Translations under genes and position numbers: made by a program | The notes under the pieces: model-generated | Database searches by the model: none | Told to the model about the DNA's origin: nothing | The model's input: only the letters and a program-made list of their open reading frames with translations | Part shown: positions 8,191-15,172 of the stretch, one piece after another | How the letters are laid out: each line of letters begins with the position of its first letter | Numbering within the stretch: the stretch's first letter is position 1 | Assembly (NCBI GenBank): GCA_964558465.1 | Contig: CAZLEF010000004.1 | Coordinates: 65,719 to 129,718, forward strand | Origin: JACJYC01 sp964558465 | GTDB taxonomy: Bacteria > Bacteroidota > Bacteroidia > Chitinophagales > Saprospiraceae | Direction: 5' to 3' | Length of the DNA: 64,000 nt

Positions 8191-9027
8191 ATGAAGACCA
8201 TACTACCTGTGCATCGCTTCGCTTTTTACATGGCATTTATTCTGACGGCCGGCATGCTGAGTTCCGCCTGCTCCAGTACCCGCGACGGGGTTTTTAACCT
8301 CTACTCCGTCGATCGCGACATCCGGCTCGGAAAGGACCTCAAACGCCAGATCGAAAAAGACCCGGCCCAATACCCGGTTTTACCGGAAGCGGGCAACGAA
8401 AAGGTGTACGCTTTTGTGCGGGGTGTGGCCGGCAAGATCCTGGACTCAGGCAAAGTCAAACACCGGGACGAATTCACCTGGGAGGTCCATATTATTCAGG
8501 ACGACGAGACCCTCAACGCTTTTTGCACCCCCGGCGGGTTTATTTACGTTTACACCGGCCTGATCCATTTTCTCGACAATGAGGACCAACTGGCCGGGGT
8601 GCTGGGCCACGAGATCGCGCATGCCGACCTGCGCCATTCCACCCGCCAGATGACGAGCCGTGAAGGCGCCTCCTTCCTGAGCGCGATGATCACGCCAAAA
8701 GCGGAACCGGGCTTTTTTGAGGATGTGGCGCTGGGCCTGCTGTCCCTCAAATTCAGCCGCGCCCACGAAAATGAAGCCGACCTGAAATCGGTGGAATACC
8801 TCTGCGGTTCGGGCTATAAAGCGGATGCAGCCGCAGGCTTTTTCCGCAAAATGGAAGATTCTCCCCGTTTGCCGGCTTTCATCAGCACCCACCCCAGCCC
8901 TGCAAACCGGGTGAAACGCATCGAAGAACTGGGTGCGGCAATGGACTGCCCGGCCCCGGACGCCGGAACGGGGGAATATTTGCGGATCAAGCGATTGTTG
9001 AGGCGAACGAATGTGCAGGGGGATTAA
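8191..9027 (+). CDS. M48-family lipoprotein metalloprotease
   Basis: M48 peptidases of this type are envelope zinc proteases of the BepA/LoiP kind, involved in outer-membrane protein quality control. The 278-residue protein has a lipoprotein signal with the lipobox-like LSSAC near residue 28. The zinc motif HEIAH starts at His140 in LAGVLGHEIAHADLRH, and the third ligand is Glu195 in HENEADLKSVEYL. The C-terminus has the usual STHPSPANRVKRI. I use the ATG at 8191. The frame stays open upstream to 7948, but that extension has no signal sequence and would precede the predicted promoter. No TPR domain follows. Confidence 0.9.
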   Translation: MKTILPVHRFAFYMAFILTAGMLSSACSSTRDGVFNLYSVDRDIRLGKDLKRQIEKDPAQYPVLPEAGNEKVYAFVRGVAGKILDSGKVKHRDEFTWEVHIIQDDETLNAFCTPGGFIYVYTGLIHFLDNEDQLAGVLGHEIAHADLRHSTRQMTSREGASFLSAMITPKAEPGFFEDVALGLLSLKFSRAHENEADLKSVEYLCGSGYKADAAAGFFRKMEDSPRLPAFISTHPSPANRVKRIEELGAAMDCPAPDAGTGEYLRIKRLLRRTNVQGD

Positions 9028-9063
9028 GGGGGCGTTTATTCGACCACTCCGAGGCGTAGCGTT

Positions 9064-9136
9064 CCAATCGAATCAATCCAACCAATCCAACCAATCGGAT
9101 CAATCGAATCAATCGGATCAATCGGATCAATCGGAT
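9064..9136. repeat. 9-base repeat tract (AATCGGATC-type)
   Basis: Eight imperfect 9-base steps of ATCGAATCA, ATCCAACCA and ATCGGATCA start 37 bases after the M48 stop and end just before the promoter of the next gene. Related words, this time with both arms of a palindrome, occur at 52040-52124. Confidence 0.85.
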
Positions 9137-9138
9137 AA

Positions 9139-9169
9139 TTGCCTGTCTTCCTAAAATCCCTTACCTTTG
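9139..9169 (+). promoter_or_regulatory. Bacteroidota-type promoter, almost leaderless
   Basis: TTG at 9139-9141, a 20-base spacer and TACCTTTG at 9162-9169 give a near-ideal Bacteroidota promoter. The ATG at 9178 lies only 8 bases after the -7 box. The transcript would therefore be leaderless or nearly so, unless translation starts at the second Met (9205). Confidence 0.65.
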
Positions 9170-9177
9170 AACAACCC

Positions 9178-9954
9178 ATGAGCCACCATTCCATATATTT
9201 TTTCATGGCGATTGCCGTGATGGGCCTTGCCGGGTTAACTGCAGTCGGCATGGGAGGGTTGTTTTTTATCCGGCGGATAGGTGAAAAACGGGCGAATTTT
9301 TACTTTGCGGCGCTGTTGATCGCTTTTGGATTGACTCAATGGCACAACGTTCTGATCCTCACGGAATTTTATGAAAACAACCCCGGGTACCGGTTTTTGC
9401 CGATCTATTTTACCCTCGCATTTCCGGTCCTGTTGTTTTATTATGTAAAACTCAGCCTGTACCCGGTTTACCGCTTCCAGCGCACGGATATCAAACATTT
9501 TGTCCTGCCCGTTTCTCAATGGCTGTTTTTTTTCCTGGTACTTGTGCAACCCATTCAACACAAGCTGATGGTGGGCCGGGAATTTTACAACCCTTTTTAC
9601 GGCGCCCTGGAACAAGCGCTTTACCTCTCCACGTTTTTTGCCTACATGTATTTTGCCCACCGCTACATCAAACAAAAAAAGAAACATATCCGGGACAAAA
9701 AGGAGGCCTGGCGGGTACTTTACCTGGATAAACTGGTGAAAATTCTGTTCCTGCTGTTTTCGGCACATACCGTCCTGGTGGTAGCGGATTTTGTGGCTTA
9801 CGAATTCCTGAACATCAACATGCGGGCTTTCAAACCTTATGCAGCCTTCAGCGTACTCTCTTTTACGGCCATCGCCGGTTGGCTGAGCGTGTATGGGGCG
9901 CAGGTATTGATCTGGGGGAAACGGGTTTTTGTTGACCGGTATTCCCGGGAGTGA
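9178..9954 (+). CDS. Multi-pass membrane protein, unknown function
   Basis: This 258-residue protein is hydrophobic throughout, with about seven membrane helices. The first is FFMAIAVMGLAGLTAVGMGGLFF, and later ones include FYFAALLIAFGLTQWHNVLIL, WLFFFLVLVQPI, ILFLLFSAHTVLVVADFVAY and FSVLSFTAIAGWLSVYGAQVLIW. A basic loop (KQKKKHIRDKKE) lies near residue 165. The layout recalls the membrane half of Bacteroidota AraC-type sensors, but no DNA-binding domain follows. The start is uncertain: ATG 9178 lies 8 bases after the promoter, and Met10 (9205) is an alternative. Confidence 0.75.
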   Translation: MSHHSIYFFMAIAVMGLAGLTAVGMGGLFFIRRIGEKRANFYFAALLIAFGLTQWHNVLILTEFYENNPGYRFLPIYFTLAFPVLLFYYVKLSLYPVYRFQRTDIKHFVLPVSQWLFFFLVLVQPIQHKLMVGREFYNPFYGALEQALYLSTFFAYMYFAHRYIKQKKKHIRDKKEAWRVLYLDKLVKILFLLFSAHTVLVVADFVAYEFLNINMRAFKPYAAFSVLSFTAIAGWLSVYGAQVLIWGKRVFVDRYSRE

Positions 9955-9966
9955 TCTGATTTTTTT

Positions 9967-10036
9967 ACCACTTAGAACACTTAGAAACACTAAGTTTCAA
10001 ACAGCGCTCTTAGTGTTCCTTAGTGAACTTAGTGGT
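9967..10036. terminator. Long hairpin between converging genes
   Basis: The 28 bases at 9967-9994 pair with 10009-10036 with five mismatches around a 14-base loop. The arms are made of the recurring word CACTTAGAA / TTAGTG. It sits between the stops of the membrane protein (+) and the amidohydrolase (-), where a two-way terminator would be expected. It belongs to the window's short-word tract class. Confidence 0.65.
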
Positions 10037-10040
10037 TCCA

Positions 10041-11375
10041 CTATTTATACCTTTTCCCACGTTTAATCACCATATCCACATCCTGCAGCAAAGCGATATA
10101 CCGCAGCACATCCCCTTTCACGGCAATGATATCGGCGTATTTGCCTTCGCTGACGGTACCAACCTCGTGGTCGACCCCCTGGAAAGCCGCCGGCCAGTAG
10201 GTAGCTGAACGGATGGCGAGCATAGGGTCGTAACCCAGTTCGTTGACCCATACATCGAGTTCGTGCCAGGTAGACTGGCTGTGGAATTTCATGGGTATGC
10301 CGCTGTCGGTGCCGATCAGCAAGACAACCCCGGCTTCTTTGAGCTGGTTGAATTTTCGGGCCAGGGTTGGTTTCCGGTAAGGAGTGATCTGGAAGTAAGA
10401 AAGCCTTTCAGGGTAGCGGATCGAGTTGCGGATGTCCTGAATGATGGAATCCGGCAGCCCTGCGTGCCAGGAGGTATTGTCGAGGGCCTCGCGATTGTCG
10501 CGCAGGTAGTCATAATTCCAGAGCCCTTCGATGGTGGGGGTCCAGAAAAGGCGGCCATTTGCCGTTTTTTCCCGGATCATTTGCATGATGTCTTCCGGGT
10601 ATTCGGGGGAGGTTGCAAAGCCGGTATGTTCAAAATTGTCCACCCCCGCTTTCAATCCCCTGCGCACCTCGTCAGGGCGGTGAGAATGGCCCACCACTTT
10701 CAGTTGATGTTTGTGGGCTTCATCTACCACAGCCATCACCTCCTCCATGGTCATCTGGTCCTGGTCGATGAGCTTGATGCAGTCCACACCGGCTGTGGCC
10801 AGTTTGCGGACCTTGGCCCGGGCGTCTTCCACTCCCTTGACGCCCCACCGAAACTGTTCGGTACCCGGATAAGGCTTGTGCTGGATGAACGGGCCTGAAA
10901 CGTAGAGGGTCGGGCCGTCCAGGTCGCCGCGGTTGATCGCATCACGGACATGGATGATATCTTCGAGCGGTGCGCCCAGATCGCGGGCGCTGGTGACACC
11001 GGCCAGCAACAACTGTTTGGCGCCTGCCGGCATGATCACGGACCGGAACAAGGGCGGGTATTTTTTGTCCCAGTAGGCATAGTCGCTGTGTCCGTTGATC
11101 ATCAGGTGGACGTGCATATCCCACAATCCCGGCAAAACGCTCATGCCTTCGGTAGAAATGACCTCGGCGCCTTCCGGGATGGCGAGTTGGCCGACCTGAC
11201 CGACCGCCCTGATCCGGTCACCGTCGATAATGATCACACTGTTGGGCAGCGGAGCGCCGCCGAAGCCGTCGATCAGCGTACCGCCAACCAGGGCTTTGAT
11301 CCGGGCGCCGGCGGGTTGTGCAAAAAGGCTTGCCGCGCCTGACAGCAGGAGAAGAAAGCTGAGCGTTTTGAACAT
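10041..11375 (-). CDS. Secreted amidohydrolase family protein
   Basis: This is a metal-dependent hydrolase of the amidohydrolase superfamily, close to the imidazolonepropionase/prolidase-like secreted group. The chosen ATG at 11375 gives a signal peptide (FKTLSFLLLLSGAASLFAQ) and 444 residues. Metal-site motifs are visible: WDMHVHLM early on, CIKLIDQDQ (possible carbamylated Lys), VVGHSHR, NFEHTGF and IGTDSGIPM. The C-terminal return strand ends with KGDVLRYIALLQDVDMVIKRGKRYK, the usual end of the composite beta domain. The substrate cannot be told; candidates are small cyclic amides or dipeptides. Confidence 0.9.
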   Translation of the reverse strand: MFKTLSFLLLLSGAASLFAQPAGARIKALVGGTLIDGFGGAPLPNSVIIIDGDRIRAVGQVGQLAIPEGAEVISTEGMSVLPGLWDMHVHLMINGHSDYAYWDKKYPPLFRSVIMPAGAKQLLLAGVTSARDLGAPLEDIIHVRDAINRGDLDGPTLYVSGPFIQHKPYPGTEQFRWGVKGVEDARAKVRKLATAGVDCIKLIDQDQMTMEEVMAVVDEAHKHQLKVVGHSHRPDEVRRGLKAGVDNFEHTGFATSPEYPEDIMQMIREKTANGRLFWTPTIEGLWNYDYLRDNREALDNTSWHAGLPDSIIQDIRNSIRYPERLSYFQITPYRKPTLARKFNQLKEAGVVLLIGTDSGIPMKFHSQSTWHELDVWVNELGYDPMLAIRSATYWPAAFQGVDHEVGTVSEGKYADIIAVKGDVLRYIALLQDVDMVIKRGKRYK

Positions 11376-11666
11376 GGTTTTCCGTTTTAGATAAAAAACT
11401 TGGCGGAAAGTTAAGATTTGCCCTTGAAAAATTGGATTTTCGCACAAAATTTGCTGCCTTTTTGTCTTGTTTCCGGTGACTTCAGGCAGGCCGTTGCAGT
11501 CCTAAGTGCGATGGCATAGATATTGCCCAACCTAAGCAATGCAATTTTTCCGGCTTTTTGCTGTCAAATTGACATTAATACGGATTTGAAACGGGGTAAT
11601 TTTTTAATTTGCCCTTTGATTCAGAAAGAAAGATGCCTGGCCGTAAAACCGGCACAAAAACTAAAT

Positions 11667-14072
11667 ATGTTCGAAGAAATTTTTTCACAACAAGGTGGTT
11701 TTGAAGATGAAGTGGATTTTTTTCCTTTGATGCCGATGGAAGAAGAGGAAGAGATTCAGAATGATGAGGTTTTTCCGACTGTTTTGCCCGTTTTGGCCCT
11801 GAAAAATACCGTTCTGTTCCCCGGGATTGTAATTCCCATCACGATTGGCAGAGACAAATCGATTAAAGCCGTTAACAAAGCTTACGAAGAAGGCAGGATC
11901 GTGGCGGTGTTGTCGCAGCGCGACAGCAATGTTGAAGACCCTGTCCCATCTGATCTGTATACGATCGGCACGATCGCGCGCATCCTCAAGTTGCTGCGCA
12001 TGCCCGACGGTTCGATCACGGCCATCCTGCAGGGTCGCCGTCGTTTCCAGTTGGAGGAAATGACGAAGGATACCCCGTTTATGGAAGGCAAGATCGGGTT
12101 GCTGGAATATACAAACCCGAAGAACAAACTGGAATTCGAGGCGCTGATCGCTTCCATCCTCGACCTGGCCAAACAGATCATCGAATTGTCGCCCAATATC
12201 CCGTCGGAAGCGATGGTGATGCTCCGCAACATCAACAACAGCGGGTTTCTGCTCAATTTCATCTCCTCCAACCTGGGGTCAAAAATCCAGATCAAACAAA
12301 AGATCCTCGAGATCAACGACCTGCGGGAAAAGGCCGACACCATCCTCCGGCAACTCAACAGCGAACTTCAGCTCCTGGAGTTGAAAGACCAGATCGAAAA
12401 CAAGGTCAGGGGGGATATCGAAAAACAGCAACGGGATTATTTCCTCAACCAGCAACTGAAAACGATCCAGGAAGAACTGGGTCAAAGTCCGCATGAAGAG
12501 GAGGTCGACAATCTGGTGCTCAGGGCCAAAAAGAAGAAATGGCCCAAGCCCGCATCTGACACTTTTTACCGGGAGATCAACAAGCTGAAACGCATCAACC
12601 CCCAGGTGGCCGAATACTCCATTCAGCTGACCTATCTGGAACTGTTGCTCGACCTTCCCTGGTTTGAATATACCAAAGACAATTTCAACCTCAAACGGGT
12701 CAAGGAAGTGCTCGATAAAGACCACTTCGGCCTGGAAAAAGTAAAGGAACGCATCCTGGAACACCTGGCCGTGCTGAAACTGAAAGGCGATATGAAAGCG
12801 CCTATCCTCTGCCTGGTGGGCCCTCCGGGTGTCGGCAAGACCTCGCTCGGCAAATCCATCGCACGGGCCTTGAAACGCAAGTTCGTGCGCATGTCGCTGG
12901 GCGGCCTGCACGACGAATCGGAGATCCGCGGCCACCGCAAAACCTATATCGGGGCAATGCCCGGGCGCATCATCCAGTCGGTCAAAAGGGCCGGCGCCTC
13001 CAATCCGGTTTTTATCCTGGATGAAATCGATAAAGTCGGGAAAGACTTTCGAGGCGACCCTTCATCCGCCCTGCTGGAGGTGCTGGACCCCGAGCAAAAC
13101 TCCACGTTCTACGATAATTACCTGGAACTGGAATACGACCTTTCCAAGGTTTTGTTCATCGCGACTTCCAACTCCCTGAGTTCCATCCAGCCTGCGCTGC
13201 TCGACCGGATGGAAATCATCCAGATCAGCGGATATTCCACTGAAGAAAAGATTGAGATCGCCAAACGGCATCTGATACCCGAACAGCGCAAGGAACACGG
13301 GCTCGAGAAAAAACACGTCGCCATACAACCCAAGGCGATCGAACGGATGATCCAGGATTATACCCGGGAGTCAGGCGTGCGGTCGCTCAACCGGCAAATT
13401 GCCGGGGTGATGCGACACGTCGCCAAAAAAGTAGCCATGGAGGAGGTATCCAGTGAAACGATCCGCCCCGCCGACCTGAAAGAGATCCTCGGGCCGACCC
13501 GCTATTCTTCCGACATGTATCAGGATGCCGGCACATCCGGCGTGGCGATCGGCCTGGCCTGGACAGAAGTCGGCGGCGACATCCTTTTCATCGAATCCAG
13601 CCTGAGCAAAGGCAAAGGCGGCCTCACGCTGACCGGCAACCTGGGCGATGTGATGAAAGAATCGGCCACCACCGCGCTGAGTTTCATCAAAGCCCATTCA
13701 GAGGAATTGGGCATCGACAGCGATCTGTTTGGCCAATACGATGTGCACCTCCATGTTCCGGAAGGCGCCATCCCTAAAGACGGACCATCTGCCGGCATCA
13801 CTATGCTGACCGCATTGACCTCCGTTTTCACCAAACGGCCGGTGAAACCTTTTTTCGCCATGACAGGGGAGATCACCCTTCGCGGGAAAGTGTTGCCGGT
13901 AGGCGGCATCAAGGAAAAAATACTCGCCGCCAAACGGGCCGGCATCAAAACCGTGATCCTCTGCAAGGAGAACGAAAAACATATCGAAGAGATCAAGGCG
14001 GATTATATTGAAGGGATGAAATTCTTCTATGTGACGAGTATGATCCAGGTGCTGGATCTGGCCTTGGAGTGA
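11667..14072 (+). CDS. lon: ATP-dependent protease Lon
   Basis: Lon is a cytosolic AAA+ serine protease that removes misfolded and regulatory proteins. From the ATG at 11667 the protein has 801 residues. An acidic N-terminus (MPMEEEEEIQ) precedes the LON substrate-binding domain (about 35-240) and coiled coil. The AAA+ module has Walker A GPPGVGKTS at 385 and FILDEIDK as Walker B. The protease domain has catalytic Ser708 in PKDGPSAGIT and Lys751 in GGIKEK. The frame is open upstream to 11523, but that extension lacks family similarity. The stop is followed within 10 bases by a repeat tract. Confidence 0.96.
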   Translation: MFEEIFSQQGGFEDEVDFFPLMPMEEEEEIQNDEVFPTVLPVLALKNTVLFPGIVIPITIGRDKSIKAVNKAYEEGRIVAVLSQRDSNVEDPVPSDLYTIGTIARILKLLRMPDGSITAILQGRRRFQLEEMTKDTPFMEGKIGLLEYTNPKNKLEFEALIASILDLAKQIIELSPNIPSEAMVMLRNINNSGFLLNFISSNLGSKIQIKQKILEINDLREKADTILRQLNSELQLLELKDQIENKVRGDIEKQQRDYFLNQQLKTIQEELGQSPHEEEVDNLVLRAKKKKWPKPASDTFYREINKLKRINPQVAEYSIQLTYLELLLDLPWFEYTKDNFNLKRVKEVLDKDHFGLEKVKERILEHLAVLKLKGDMKAPILCLVGPPGVGKTSLGKSIARALKRKFVRMSLGGLHDESEIRGHRKTYIGAMPGRIIQSVKRAGASNPVFILDEIDKVGKDFRGDPSSALLEVLDPEQNSTFYDNYLELEYDLSKVLFIATSNSLSSIQPALLDRMEIIQISGYSTEEKIEIAKRHLIPEQRKEHGLEKKHVAIQPKAIERMIQDYTRESGVRSLNRQIAGVMRHVAKKVAMEEVSSETIRPADLKEILGPTRYSSDMYQDAGTSGVAIGLAWTEVGGDILFIESSLSKGKGGLTLTGNLGDVMKESATTALSFIKAHSEELGIDSDLFGQYDVHLHVPEGAIPKDGPSAGITMLTALTSVFTKRPVKPFFAMTGEITLRGKVLPVGGIKEKILAAKRAGIKTVILCKENEKHIEEIKADYIEGMKFFYVTSMIQVLDLALE

Positions 14073-14080
14073 GCTGGTTC

Positions 14081-14145
14081 CTGGATGCTGGATGTTAACC
14101 CGCCTTTTAGTGGGGGCTGGATGTTGGCCACGCCACATGCGTGGA
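14081..14145. repeat. Heptamer repeat tract with hairpins after lon
   Basis: The words TGGATGC and TGGATGTT, a CCCGCC-TTTTA module shared with the hutH tract, and the palindrome CCACGCC-ACA-TGCGTGG (14128-14144) lie just after the lon stop. The module order resembles 7510-7580, so the two tracts share ancestry. Confidence 0.8.
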
Positions 14146-14281
14146 ATCGTTAAATAGCCGTTAAATCTATACAAAAAAACAGCCAAAACGGCGAATTATT
14201 TGTTTATTGGCTGTTCGATCGAACCTTTTTAACCGCCGGCAGGTCATTACAGTAAACCGGCCTAAAAACGGTCTTGTGCTC

Positions 14282-14923
14282 ATGAAATACGGTTTCCTGT
14301 TTTTTTCCATCTTGTTTTTGCTGGCTGCCGGCCGGCTATCCGCTCAAAATCCGGACACCAGTCTGGTGCAATTCTCCGGTATGGTGCTCGACGGCAGCAA
14401 TGAAGCCCTGTACCCCGTGCCCTATGTGAATATCCTGGTCAAGGAAAAACAGCGCGGCACTTATTCCGACTTCGAGGGCTTTTTCTCTATTGTGGTGGAA
14501 AAAGGCGACGTGATCGTTTTTTCGGCGGTAGGGTATCAAACGGTCGAGTTCAGGATTCCCCGAAACCTCGATGAGGACCGGTATTCGTTGGTGCAACTCA
14601 TGACCCAGGATACGGTCAACCTGCCTGAAACTGTTGTATTTCCCTGGCCCAACCGCGAACATTTTAAACTGGAATTCCTGGCGATGGACGTGACGCCCGA
14701 ACTTCAGGAACGAGCCGCCCGCAACCTGGCCAACGAAACCCTCCGCGAAATGCGCAACGAAGTGGCCAAGGACGGCGTTGAGAACGGCAGTTATTACCTG
14801 CGCCAGCAGGCCCGCGAATACTATTATATCGGTCAGCGGCCCCCGATGAATATTTTCAACCCGGTGGCTTGGAAAAAATTCTTTGATTCGTGGAAGAACG
14901 GGGATTTCAAGAAAAAGAAGTAA
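14282..14923 (+). CDS. Exported protein with CarboxypepD_reg-like domain
   Basis: From the ATG at 14282 the product is 213 residues with signal peptide KYGFLFFSILFLLAAGRLSAQ. A carboxypeptidase-regulatory-like beta-sandwich (about 28-120) follows, with the typical strings NILVKEKQRGTYSDFEGFFS and GDVIVFSAVGYQTVEF. This domain is common in Bacteroidota surface proteins and TonB-dependent receptor plugs. The C-terminal part (about 120-213) is charged and helical and ends in FKKKK, and I do not recognise it. Upstream in-frame starts (14207) would place the signal peptide internally. The likely location is the periplasm or outer membrane. Confidence 0.8.
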   Translation: MKYGFLFFSILFLLAAGRLSAQNPDTSLVQFSGMVLDGSNEALYPVPYVNILVKEKQRGTYSDFEGFFSIVVEKGDVIVFSAVGYQTVEFRIPRNLDEDRYSLVQLMTQDTVNLPETVVFPWPNREHFKLEFLAMDVTPELQERAARNLANETLREMRNEVAKDGVENGSYYLRQQAREYYYIGQRPPMNIFNPVAWKKFFDSWKNGDFKKKK

Positions 14924-15172
14924 TTTTGGTCAATGAAAAAATATGCACAAATACAGGATATTGTTGATCGATTAACAGACAATAAAACATTTCGCACGTT
15001 TTTCACTTTATACCTAATGCCTGTTCCTGATTGTTTATAACGCACTGCTCATAGTCAGGGATTGTGCATCTTTATCGATTTTGCCAATTGTCGCTCCCCT
15101 TCTACTTAGGATAATGATTGTGCTCCGTTTTTAATAAAATGCCTAATTTTATGCATTCTCATCTTTCACCGT

